64,000 nucleotides of DNA from Bin87 sp965197635 (GTDB lineage: Bacteria > Chloroflexota > Dehalococcoidia > Lucifugimonadales > UBA3495), in the NCBI GenBank assembly GCA_965197635.1, contig CBDANN010000008.1:620001-684000 (forward strand), in the 5' to 3' direction. The translations under genes were made by a program, and so were the position numbers. The notes below the pieces were generated by a model. The model did not search any database. It worked only from the letters and a program-made list of their open reading frames with translations, and had not been told where the DNA came from. Shown piece by piece: positions 44,710 through 52,687 of the stretch; positions within the stretch are counted from its first letter, which is position 1; every line of letters begins with the position of its first letter.

Positions 44710-45330
44710 CTAACGCACGCGCGGCGCGTCAATTTGCGGCCCCGCATCGTCAAAAGGCGGCCCGCCGGCGAGGGCAACAAAATAACGATGGATGCGGGCG
44801 TCTGCGGTAAGTTCGGGGTGGAACGATGTTGCCATCAGGTTGTCCTGTTGCACGGCCACGGGCCGACCATCCGGCAGGGCGGCCAGCACGTTCACGGCGC
44901 CGCCCACGCGTGTGATGACCGGGGCCCGTATGAATATAGCGTGGTAGGTAGCGTCGCCGAGTCCCTTGACGGACAGGTCCTGCTCAAACGAATCAATCTG
45001 ACGCCCAAAAGCGTTGCGTTGAACCCCCACGTCCATCAGACGCAATGGGATCGGATCCTGTTCCGTTATTTCTGTCGCCAACATGATCATGCCGGCGCAC
45101 GTGCCCCAAATGGCTTTGCCTTTGCCGGCCAATTCGGCTACCGGCTCACGCAAGCCATACAGCGACATGAGGCGGCTGAGTGTAGTGCTTTCACCGCCGG
45201 GGATGATCAGCCCGTCTAACCGCTCGAGGTGCTTGGGTAGCCGCACTTCGGTGGCGGCGGCGCCGATGCTGCGCAGCACGTGGCAGTGCTCCGCAAAATC
45301 CCCTTGTACTGCCAGGACGCCGATGTTCAA
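44710..45330 (-). CDS. pdxT: Pyridoxal 5'-phosphate synthase glutaminase subunit
   Basis: PdxT releases ammonia from glutamine for PdxS. The class I amidotransferase triad is present: Cys in GTCAGMIML near residue 80, and His and Glu in SFHPEL near 170. GGEST near 46 is the family oxyanion motif. It starts 57 bases after pdxS on the same strand, so both should be cotranscribed. Confidence 0.94.
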   Translation of the reverse strand: MNIGVLAVQGDFAEHCHVLRSIGAAATEVRLPKHLERLDGLIIPGGESTTLSRLMSLYGLREPVAELAGKGKAIWGTCAGMIMLATEITEQDPIPLRLMDVGVQRNAFGRQIDSFEQDLSVKGLGDATYHAIFIRAPVITRVGGAVNVLAALPDGRPVAVQQDNLMATSFHPELTADARIHRYFVALAGGPPFDDAGPQIDAPRVR

Positions 45331-45387
45331 CTAGATAACCACTCCGTGCTGCGTTAGGTTACCGTATTCACCGTTGCTGATGGGGCG

Positions 45388-46281
45388 TCAGACGCTCCGG
45401 GTGGCGAGCAGTTCGCTTTCGGTTAGTTCACGCACACTCCTGCCGACCATGGGCTCACCCAGGTCCTTTGATACGTCAGCGAGAATGTGGGGATCGTTAT
45501 AGTGGGTTACTGCTTGCACAATAGCGTGGCCGCGGCGGACGGGGTCGCCGGATTTGAAAATGCCGGAGCCCACGAAAACGCCGTCGGCGCCCAACTGCAT
45601 CATCAGCGCTGCGTCTGCAGGAGTGGCAACACCGCCGGCTGCGAAGTTGACCACCGGAAGGCGTCCTTCTTCCCTGGTTTGTTGCAACAAGTCCAAACTC
45701 ACGCGCAAATCACGGGCTTCCACCACCAGTTCGTCTTCGGGCATATTCTGGAGTTTGCGGATGGTGTCCTGCACGGCGCGCATATGGCGAACGGCTTCCA
45801 CCACATCGCCGGTACCGGCCTCTCCTTTGGTGCGGATCATGGCCGCGCCTTCAGAGACACGACGTAGCGCTTCACCCAAGTCGCGGCAACCGCAGACAAA
45901 CGGGACGGTGAAATCGTGCTTCCAGACGTGGTGGGTCTCGTCGGCGGGGGTCAAGACTTCGGATTCGTCAACATAGTCAACGCCCAGGGCCTGCAAGACT
46001 TGAGCTTCTACGAAGTGGCCAATTCGGCATTTCGCCATGACGGGGATTGAAACGGCCTCAATGATCTCGCAGATCATGGAAGGGTCGCTCATACGCGCCA
46101 CGCCGCCGTCGGCTCGAATGTCGGCGGGCACCCGTTCCAACGCCATTACCGCCACGGCGCCAGCCTCCTGCGCGATGAGCGCCTGTTCCGCCGTTACTAC
46201 ATCCATGATGACGCCGCCTTTCAGCATCTGGGCGTGGCCTGATTTCACGGTAAAAGTGCCAGTTAGGACATCAGCAACCAT
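45388..46281 (-). CDS. pdxS: Pyridoxal 5'-phosphate synthase lyase subunit
   Basis: PdxS builds PLP from ribose 5-phosphate, glyceraldehyde 3-phosphate and ammonia. Signatures: KGGVIMDVVTAEQA at the start, ALERVPADIRADGGVARMSDP near residue 50, MAKCRIGHFVEAQ near 82 and RTKGEAGTGDVVEAVRHMR near 148. Lys of MAKCRIGH and Lys of RTKGEAG are the covalent intermediates' residues. A good promoter lies upstream at 46322-46350 and GGAGGA precedes the start. PLP is used by the nearby glyA product. Confidence 0.96.
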   Translation of the reverse strand: MVADVLTGTFTVKSGHAQMLKGGVIMDVVTAEQALIAQEAGAVAVMALERVPADIRADGGVARMSDPSMICEIIEAVSIPVMAKCRIGHFVEAQVLQALGVDYVDESEVLTPADETHHVWKHDFTVPFVCGCRDLGEALRRVSEGAAMIRTKGEAGTGDVVEAVRHMRAVQDTIRKLQNMPEDELVVEARDLRVSLDLLQQTREEGRLPVVNFAAGGVATPADAALMMQLGADGVFVGSGIFKSGDPVRRGHAIVQAVTHYNDPHILADVSKDLGEPMVGRSVRELTESELLATRSV

Positions 46282-46321
46282 GGGGGTTCCTCCTCCGCAG
46301 CACGCGGGAATGGTGTGCTAC

Positions 46322-46350
46322 ATTATAGCGGCGGACGCACTGCTAATCAA
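46322..46350 (-). promoter_or_regulatory. Sigma70-like promoter of pdxST
   Basis: On the minus strand TTGATT (46345-46350) and TATAAT (46322-46327) are 17 bases apart, about 40 bases before the pdxS start. Confidence 0.7.
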
Positions 46351-46381
46351 TTGGCGCAGGCTCGCGCGATAACGTTCCGTG

Positions 46382-46947
46382 TCAGGTGGTCTGGTTTAGC
46401 AGTACTCGATTTTGGAGGAGCGCCAACAGGTTGTGTGGCGACCATACTGTGCCCATTCTTTCTTGCCGCCGGTACTCCCGGTTCTGTCGTTCCAACCGAG
46501 ATGCGGTTTTGGACTTCCCCGGTCCGGTCTCCAAATGCCGCAGTCCGGCTTCCACGGCTTTCCGACACCAGTACATTGCCCGGCCTCCCGTCAACGCTAA
46601 TATTCTCACCCCATGGCGTTGCGCCTCTGCCATAGTCTCCGACGCCAGCAGTTGTCGGGCTTCGGTTCAGCTTTCCCGGCCCAGGTTCCGCCGTTATTCC
46701 CGTAGCAGATGAAAGTGGCAAAGCTGGCGGGGCGCCTCGCGTCCGTACACCAGAGCAATGCCCGCCGCAATGACCTAATCCCCGTCGCTCACCAAATGCC
46801 TTGGTGGTAACGATGGTGGCGGTGCATGACCAGCCGGCAGTCGGGACAATGGGCCCGGTACCCGCCCAACGCCTCCCGCAACGACTTCTCCAATCGGGTC
46901 GGGATTTCCCGCTCCATCTGGGTTTCCAGCTCGTACAACAACCCCAT
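46382..46947 (-). pseudogene. Transposase remnant of unassigned family
   Basis: Pieces in several frames give MGLLYELETQMEREIPTRLE, AHCPDCRLVMHRHHRYH, GREAPRQLCHFHLLRE and MAEAQRHGVRILALTGGRAM, ending in MGTVWSPHNLLALLQNR. The zinc-like CPDC motif and the CHFHLLRE segment suggest a DDE transposase of an IS family I cannot name. Stops and frame changes occur and the middle is deleted. Confidence 0.55.
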
Positions 46948-47126
46948 GCCAGCTCACCTCCCGCTTTCGCCTCGCATCAGCCTGCTACGCCTATACTACG
47001 ATCAAACCCCCTAATACGGAGCGCTACCGACCGGCGGTCGGACTTGCTTCTGTGGCGATTTGCTATGATGTAAGTCAGCCCTTGTACGCGATTGCACGGG
47101 TACGTCAGCCCAGGAGCGACCCACCG

Positions 47127-48377
47127 ATGACCACCTTGCTTGATCGCATTGACCCCGCCGTGGCCGCGGCTATTGAAAACGAGAACCGGCGCCAGCGCGA
47201 TTCAATCGTGCTGATCGCATCGGAGAATTACGCCAGCAAGGCGGTGCTGGATGCCCAAGGGCAACTGATGAACAACAAGTACGCTGAGGGGTATCCCGGC
47301 CGGCGATACTACGGCGGCTGCGAATTTGTGGACGTTGTCGAGACGCTGGCCATTGACCGGGCCAAGGAGTTGTTCGGCGCCGAGCACGCCAACGTGCAGG
47401 CCCACAGCGGCGCCCAGGCCAACATGGCGGCTTACTTCGCCGTGCTGGAGCCGGGTGATAAGGTGCTGGGGATGCAGCTGGACATGGGAGGCCACCTGAC
47501 CCACGGGGCGGGCGTGAACTTCTCCGGCAATCTCTACGATTTTGTCGCCTACGGGGTGGATCGGGATACCGAAACCATTGACTACGACCGGGTGGAGGCG
47601 CTGGCAAAGGAGCACAATCCCAAGCTCATCGTGGCGGGTTGCAGCAGCTACTCGCGGGTTTTGGATTTCCCTCGGTTCCGGGCCATCGCGGACTCGGTTG
47701 GGGCGATGCTGATGGTGGATATGGCGCACATTTCGGGGCTCATCGCCGGCGGGGCGCATCCGTCGCCATTGCCCCACGCGCAGATCGTGACTTCCACGAC
47801 GCAGAAAACGCTGCGCGGACCCCGGGGCGGAATGATTCTGACCGAGGCGGATCTGAGACGGAAGGTTGACTTCGCGGTATTCCCTTATATGCAGGGCGGC
47901 CCTTTCATGCACGTCATCGCCGCCAAGGCCGTCTGCTTCGGCGAGGCCCTGCAGCCCGACTTCGCGCATTACGCCCATCAGGTGGTGGCCAACGCCCAGG
48001 TGATGGCGCAGGAACTCTCGGAGGCCGGCGTGCGCCTGGTTGCCGGCGGCACCGACAACCATCTGATGCTGGTGGATTTGACGCCGCTGGGCATCACCGG
48101 GCGTCAAGGGGAGCGGGCGTTGGAGTCGGTGAACATCGTCGCCAACAAGAACGCTATTCCATATGACCAGTTGCCGCCACGCACCGCGTCGGGTCTCCGC
48201 CTGGGCACGCCGGCCATCACCAGCCGGGGTATGGGGGAAGCGGACACGCGCGAGGTCGCCAAATTGATCGTGCGAACGCTGGGGAGCATCGGCGATGATG
48301 GCGCGATGTTGACCATTGCCGACGAAGTGCGGCACCTGAGCAACAAGTTCCCGGTGCCGGGGCTGGACGATGAGTAG
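47127..48377 (+). CDS. glyA: Serine hydroxymethyltransferase
   Basis: It interconverts serine and glycine with tetrahydrofolate, using PLP. Signatures: IVLIASENYASKAVLDAQG near residue 28, NNKYAEGYPGRRYYGG near 50, VDMAHISGLIAGG near 200, and the PLP-lysine region STTQKTLRGPRGG near 225 (most members have His before the Lys). The C-terminus has RLGTPAITSRGMGEADT. The start at 47127 (MTTLLDRIDP) gives 416 residues, normal for the family; the open frame upstream shows no similarity. Confidence 0.95.
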   Translation: MTTLLDRIDPAVAAAIENENRRQRDSIVLIASENYASKAVLDAQGQLMNNKYAEGYPGRRYYGGCEFVDVVETLAIDRAKELFGAEHANVQAHSGAQANMAAYFAVLEPGDKVLGMQLDMGGHLTHGAGVNFSGNLYDFVAYGVDRDTETIDYDRVEALAKEHNPKLIVAGCSSYSRVLDFPRFRAIADSVGAMLMVDMAHISGLIAGGAHPSPLPHAQIVTSTTQKTLRGPRGGMILTEADLRRKVDFAVFPYMQGGPFMHVIAAKAVCFGEALQPDFAHYAHQVVANAQVMAQELSEAGVRLVAGGTDNHLMLVDLTPLGITGRQGERALESVNIVANKNAIPYDQLPPRTASGLRLGTPAITSRGMGEADTREVAKLIVRTLGSIGDDGAMLTIADEVRHLSNKFPVPGLDDE

Positions 48378-48459
48378 GGACATGAGGGCTGACGAATTTC
48401 ACCCTCGCCCTAGCTCGCTCCCTTCTATCTATGGGAGAGAGGATTTTCATCTGAAATGA

Positions 48460-49218
48460 TTAGGCAGGCCATGTGCCTATGAACAGGTTGCCGCCGAAGC
48501 CTCCTTCGTAGTCGTGGGTCTGGATATACTCGGCGTCCAGGCCGGCTTCGGCCAATAGGCGCATCCATGTTGCCATCGGGAAGAGGCCGCTGGTGTGGCG
48601 GTCCAGCTCGACCTTCAACTGGTCGTTTTCGTCGATGATGAACACGAACACCGATTCGACGGTGGTCGTGTCATGGCGAGGGTTGGCCACGTATTCGATG
48701 AAAGTGACGCCCCGGCCAGCGTCCTCGCGGGTCCATTCGATAACGCGGGGGCCGGACAGGGTTTCGCGAAGCCAGTCGGGGGCCATCAACAGCAGGCCGC
48801 CCTGGTTGAGGTGGGCCGCTGCGGTCGCTATCGCCGCGCGCAAGTCCGCCTCGGTGACCATGTAGTTCACGGCGTCGTGGATCGCTACTACGTCGAAGGT
48901 GCCGCCTAGCCGGATGGAGCGCATATCTCCCAAGTGGTGAACGGTGTCGGGGTTGAGTTGGCAGGAGATTTCCAGCATTTGCGGAGAGATGTCTGCGGCC
49001 TCAGTGGCGAAGTGGGACGTCAGGTGGGATAGCAAGTGACCGCCGCCGCAACCAAGATCGAGGAACGTGGGACGTCGGTTTTGAGCTCCGGCCATGAAGC
49101 CCGGACCAAGGCGGCTGCGGATTATATCCAGCCATTCCTCGGCCTCTAGGACGTATTCGTCGGGCGGGCTGACGATGGGCCATAGGTACGCCAGATCGTG
49201 GTACAGGCGCATCGTCAT
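48460..49218 (-). CDS. Class I SAM-dependent methyltransferase
   Basis: The Rossmann core has FLDLGCGGGHLLSHL (motif I, near residue 52) and TFDVVAIHDAVNYM (near 108), followed by HLNQGGLLLMAPDW. The substrate is unknown. The start at 49218 lies seven bases after the stop of the upstream 79-residue protein, so the genes are coupled. This is the last gene of a set that begins with the thioredoxin-like selenoprotein at 50303. Confidence 0.82.
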   Translation of the reverse strand: MTMRLYHDLAYLWPIVSPPDEYVLEAEEWLDIIRSRLGPGFMAGAQNRRPTFLDLGCGGGHLLSHLTSHFATEAADISPQMLEISCQLNPDTVHHLGDMRSIRLGGTFDVVAIHDAVNYMVTEADLRAAIATAAAHLNQGGLLLMAPDWLRETLSGPRVIEWTREDAGRGVTFIEYVANPRHDTTTVESVFVFIIDENDQLKVELDRHTSGLFPMATWMRLLAEAGLDAEYIQTHDYEGGFGGNLFIGTWPA

Positions 49219-49225
49219 CAAGGTT

Positions 49226-49465
49226 TCAGGCGGCCCTGACCGCGATGCCGAAGGTATCGACGTAAAGGTACTCGCGTATGCGACCCAGGTGTGCGCCGGT
49301 GGCGGTCGGGTTGTTGAATAGCCAGCGTTCCAGGTTGCTGATGATGACGCCTGGTTCCAGTTCAATGGCCGGTCGGCCCAAATCGGCCCAGCGCGAGATC
49401 ATGCGGGGGGCGTCCGAAGGGATGAAGTCGGTCGGGTTTGCTGACGCAATGGAATTGACGTGCAT
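49226..49465 (-). CDS. Small conserved-looking protein of unknown function
   Basis: Seventy-nine residues, starting MHVNSIASANPTDF after GGAGG with a 7-base gap. The sequence has RMISRWADLGRPAIELEPG and ends RIREYLYVDTFGIAVRAA. No membrane segment or metal motif. It lies between the thioredoxin-like selenoprotein and the methyltransferase on one strand with short gaps. A longer open frame to 49588 overlaps the upstream gene and is not credible. Function cannot be given. Confidence 0.6.
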   Translation of the reverse strand: MHVNSIASANPTDFIPSDAPRMISRWADLGRPAIELEPGVIISNLERWLFNNPTATGAHLGRIREYLYVDTFGIAVRAA

Positions 49466-49553
49466 GGTATGTCCTCCGGTACAGTTTGAGAACAAGTGTA
49501 CTGATAAGGAGCGTGCGTCGCAAGAGCCGGGCGTCACCAATTCGCTTTGGTAG

Positions 49554-50303
49554 TTATTCTGCGAGTAGGTCGTCGAGCCAGGATTCAATGAGGCCGACGC
49601 CGCGAGCGCCGGAACTGCGGTGGGCGATGCGCCCTTCCTTGTCCAGAAACACGTAGCTGGGTACTCCGTCTATGCCGTAGGCCGACGCCAGTTGTGCGTC
49701 CTGGTCATAGATATTGGGGAACGTCAACTGGTTGCGCTCAACGAACTCGATGGTGGCCGCCTCGGTGGTTCTGAACTGGGAAACCCCGATGATGTTGATG
49801 CCGGCCGGCTCGAACTTCTCACGGTATCGGGCAGCGACAGCGGGCAACTCCCGCTGACAGTGGGGTCACCAAGGGGCCCAAAAAGCCAGCAAGGTGGGGG
49901 TTCCGAAGGTATCGGGCAGTGTCAGCTCCGTATCGTCCAACAGCCGCGCCTGGAAAGGAATGGCTGGCTGGCGTTCCCCTGCGCCCACCTGGGTGGGAGC
50001 GGGTCGAGGCGTGTAGGTGGGCCGCGCCGTGGCAATGGAGGTTGGCATTGGCGTGTACGTCGGCGGCGGGACCGTGTCCGTGGGCTTTACCGTCGGGGTG
50101 GGAGGTTGCGTGGGTTCCGCGGTGGGCAGGAGCAACTGTACGGTGGCCTGGTAGTCTGGGGGCGCTGGTTGGGAATCGGATGTACCGCAACCGAGTAGCA
50201 GGATGCTGATCGCCAGAACCGATAGCAGCGAAAAGGTGGCCGGGAAATTCAATATCGCGGGCACGAAATGAGCAACAGGAGATGCACGGCGCAAAGTGAA
50301 CAT
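49554..50303 (-). CDS. TlpA-like thioredoxin-fold lipoprotein with selenocysteine (WUPHC)
   Basis: The frame runs from ATG 50303 to the stop at 49554 with one in-frame UGA at 49866-49868. A signal peptide with lipobox ILLLGC (near residue 38) and a Pro/Thr-rich linker come first. A TlpA/ResA-type domain follows: TPTLLAFWAPW, UGA, PHCQRELPAVAARY, INIIGVSQF, and YGIDGVPSYVFLDKEGRI with the cis-Pro. In relatives the UGA position is Cys of WCPHC. So Sec146 and Cys149 would be the redox pair, outside the membrane. A 7-bp hairpin with GU in its loop lies nine bases past the UGA. The part after the UGA has no ribosome site of its own. Confidence 0.9.
49838..49868 (-). promoter_or_regulatory. Bacterial SECIS-like hairpin of the TlpA-like selenoprotein gene
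   Basis: On the minus strand UGA (49868-49866) is followed after nine bases by CAGCGGG-AGTTG-CCCGCTG (49856-49838), a perfect 7-bp stem with GU in a 5-base loop. Position and loop fit the SelB-binding hairpins of bacterial selenoprotein mRNAs. Confidence 0.75.
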
Positions 50304-50372
50304 TGCGGAACTACCGTAGCATATTTTTGGCGGCGACGCATCGGCCCAAGCTTAGCGCCCAGGTCTTTCGGC

Positions 50373-50480
50373 TGTCATTGCGAGGAGCGTAGCGACGTGG
50401 CAACCTCGTGGCATTGCAGGGGTTTGTGCCAACCAGACCAAACGTACCGACGAGATTGCCGCGCTGCGCTCGCAATCACA
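50373..50480. repeat. Dispersed intergenic repeat with inverted ends
   Basis: The ends TGTCATTGCGAG and CTCGCAATCACA are near-perfect inverted repeats, with inner GGAGCGTAGCGACGTGGCAA matched roughly by GAGATTGCCGCGCTGCGCTC. Sequences of the type CATTGCGAGGAGCGTAGCGAC are known as widespread bacterial intergenic repeats. The centre is not symmetrical. Confidence 0.7.
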
Positions 50481-50618
50481 AAATCCAAGCCACCTAAATT
50501 ATTGCAACGTTGCCTCTAAAGACCCCGCCTGGGCGGCTCAGCAACCCAGCAGGCCTGGAGCCGATGTTACAATGATTTTGAACCCTGCCAATTGGAACGG
50601 CCCTCCGGAGGGATGGCT

Positions 50619-51542
50619 ATGAACACAATCAAGACCTTCTTCCTGCTGATGGCGCTGACCGGACTGCTGCTGCTCATCGGCGCCGCCATCGGCGGCCAAG
50701 CCGGCGTCATAATCGCCCTGGTTTTGGCCCTGGCCATGAACTTCGGCGCCTACTGGTTCAGCGATAAGATCGCTTTGAGCATGGCCCATGCCCGGCCGGT
50801 GACCGAGGAGGAGGACCCGCAACTTTACGAGTTGGTGGCGGAGCAGGCGCGGCTGGCCAACATGCCCATGCCCAAGGTGTATGAGATCGAGACCGAATCT
50901 CCCAACGCCTTCGCCACCGGGCGCAGCCCGAATAACGCCACCGTAGCCGTTACCACCGGCATCCGGCGCATCCTGACCCGAGAAGAACTGGCCGGGGTCT
51001 TGGCCCACGAGATGGCTCACGTGGGCAACCGGGACACGTTGATAATGACCATCGTGGCGACCATCGCCGGCGCGATTTCCATGCTGGCGATCATGGCACA
51101 GTTCGCGGCTATCTTCGGTAGTTTCGGCGGTCACAGCGACGATGACGAGGATGGGGGCGGCAATATCATCAGCCTGCTAATCATCGCAATTATCATGCCT
51201 ATCGCGGCAACCATCATCCGCATGGCGATTTCCCGGGCTCGCGAGTTTCAGGCCGACCAGACGGGAGCGCACAACTGTGGAAACCCGGAGGCTCTGGCCC
51301 GCGCGCTGGAAAAGTTGGAAATGGGCTCGGAAATCCGGCCGATGAAGGTGAACGAGGCGGCTTCCCACCTCTTTATCGTGAACCCGCTGAGCGGACGGTC
51401 GATGGCGCGGCTCTTCTCCACCCACCCGCCGGTCGAAGAGCGGGTTCGTCGTCTGCGGGAGATGTCCATCCGGCCCGACTACGGAAGCTTGGACCGCCCG
51501 AATTACGACATACCGGACAGCAACGACCGGCCTAATTTTTAG
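50619..51542 (+). CDS. htpX: Membrane zinc metalloprotease HtpX
   Basis: HtpX is a membrane-bound stress protease that degrades damaged membrane proteins. Two membrane segments open the protein, the zinc motif LAHEMAHVGNRD lies near residue 130, a further pair of segments follows, and the third ligand is Glu in AREFQADQTGA near 208. An acidic loop HSDDDEDGGG sits between segments. The start at 50619 follows GGAGG at seven bases. The catalytic set is complete. Confidence 0.93.
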   Translation: MNTIKTFFLLMALTGLLLLIGAAIGGQAGVIIALVLALAMNFGAYWFSDKIALSMAHARPVTEEEDPQLYELVAEQARLANMPMPKVYEIETESPNAFATGRSPNNATVAVTTGIRRILTREELAGVLAHEMAHVGNRDTLIMTIVATIAGAISMLAIMAQFAAIFGSFGGHSDDDEDGGGNIISLLIIAIIMPIAATIIRMAISRAREFQADQTGAHNCGNPEALARALEKLEMGSEIRPMKVNEAASHLFIVNPLSGRSMARLFSTHPPVEERVRRLREMSIRPDYGSLDRPNYDIPDSNDRPNF

Positions 51543-51563
51543 CCGTGCTGCCAGGAAGCAACC

Positions 51564-52376
51564 ATGGTTCATAGCAAGGCGGATCCCAAAGCCGTCGTCG
51601 TGGCCCGGGCGGTGCAGGATCAGGTACAGGGCGACGCCGTAATCGTCCTGTTCGGCTCACGCGCCCGCGGCGATCACAATAGGGGTTCCGACATAGATTT
51701 GATGATGTTGGTGCCCGACCGGGGCGCCAGCGGTTACGAGGCCTGGGCCGCCGCTTCCCGTACCGCTCGCGCCGCCGCCGAACTGGAATATGGCTATCCG
51801 GTGGAAGTGGACGTTCTGCAGATTGACCACCCGCGCTTTCGCCGTGGACGCCGCGCCGTCAACCACGTTGCTTACGACGTTACCAGAGACGGTATCCCGA
51901 TGACCCAAATCCCTTTCTCCGCCATAGATCCCGACGCCGACGGCGTTGACGGCTACCCGGACAACTGGCCCGACATCAGCGAACGCCTCCGGGACGCATT
52001 GGATTCATTCAGGTCAATGCGCCACGATTTCGCCGACGGCGCCGAAAAGTACATGGGGCGACACGCCCAGGAAACCCTAGAACACTGTTACAAGGCTCTC
52101 ATCTCGGCCCTTGGCGTAGCCTACTCCCGCACCCATAACCTTCGGGAACTGGAAGCGCAACTCGACCAACTCAGCGAAAGGCATGGCCTTCACATCCCGC
52201 CGTGCCTAGGCTGGCTGGAAGGTTTCTACGGTGGCAAGCGTTACGACCCGCCCGGGCCCATCCCCATAGAACCCCAAGCGTTCTTTGAGCAAGTGGAACA
52301 GGTCAAAGATGCCATCGTAGCCCGCGTCCACGAGATCACGGGCACGTCCGAGGCCGACCTGTACCCCGATAGATAG
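51564..52376 (+). CDS. Fused MNT nucleotidyltransferase and HEPN-domain protein
   Basis: Residues 25-85 are a minimal nucleotidyltransferase: VLFGSRARGDHNRGSDIDLM carries the GS and DxD motifs, and YPVEVDVLQID supplies the third Asp. Residues 140-210 are a HEPN helical domain (RHDFADGAEKYMGRHAQETLEHCYKALI in two parts, then TRTH-like SRTHNLRELEAQL). The typical Rx4-6H nuclease motif of HEPN toxins is not obvious. In MntA-HepT systems these domains are separate proteins, with the MNT part silencing the HEPN part by AMPylation. Here they are one chain. It starts 22 bases after htpX. Confidence 0.8.
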   Translation: MVHSKADPKAVVVARAVQDQVQGDAVIVLFGSRARGDHNRGSDIDLMMLVPDRGASGYEAWAAASRTARAAAELEYGYPVEVDVLQIDHPRFRRGRRAVNHVAYDVTRDGIPMTQIPFSAIDPDADGVDGYPDNWPDISERLRDALDSFRSMRHDFADGAEKYMGRHAQETLEHCYKALISALGVAYSRTHNLRELEAQLDQLSERHGLHIPPCLGWLEGFYGGKRYDPPGPIPIEPQAFFEQVEQVKDAIVARVHEITGTSEADLYPDR

Positions 52377-52596
52377 ACGGTGTCGACGCCCGCTGTACCC
52401 GCCCACTCTCTGTTGACATATTGCTGGGCGGTCGTGGCGTTGCACTCTAGTACTGTCAGCCCGCCCGTCCCCTTGTGCCGTGTTTGCGAGGTTTCCATAC
52501 GGCGACGGCGTTTCCCAGCAAAAATAATAGTAAGCAAGATCGGATTGCGTCATAGAACGCCCAAGGGCAATCTGTAAGGGACAGCCGGTTTTCCAT
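52377..52596. other. Intergenic stretch before the LLM oxidoreductase
   Basis: No gene, RNA or strong hairpin recognised. The promoter of the following gene lies at its right edge. Confidence 0.4.
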
Positions 52597-52625
52597 TTGC
52601 AACTGCTACCGCCCGCCCCTATACT
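52597..52625 (+). promoter_or_regulatory. Sigma70-like promoter of the LLM oxidoreductase gene
   Basis: TTGCAA at 52597-52602 and TATACT at 52620-52625 are 17 bases apart. The start codon is 62 bases downstream, preceded by GAGGAGG. Confidence 0.7.
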
Positions 52626-52687
52626 GCCGCCATTGACAATCGGCCCGGATACCGCCACTTCCGGCGGCCACACCGAGGAGGCTCCTG

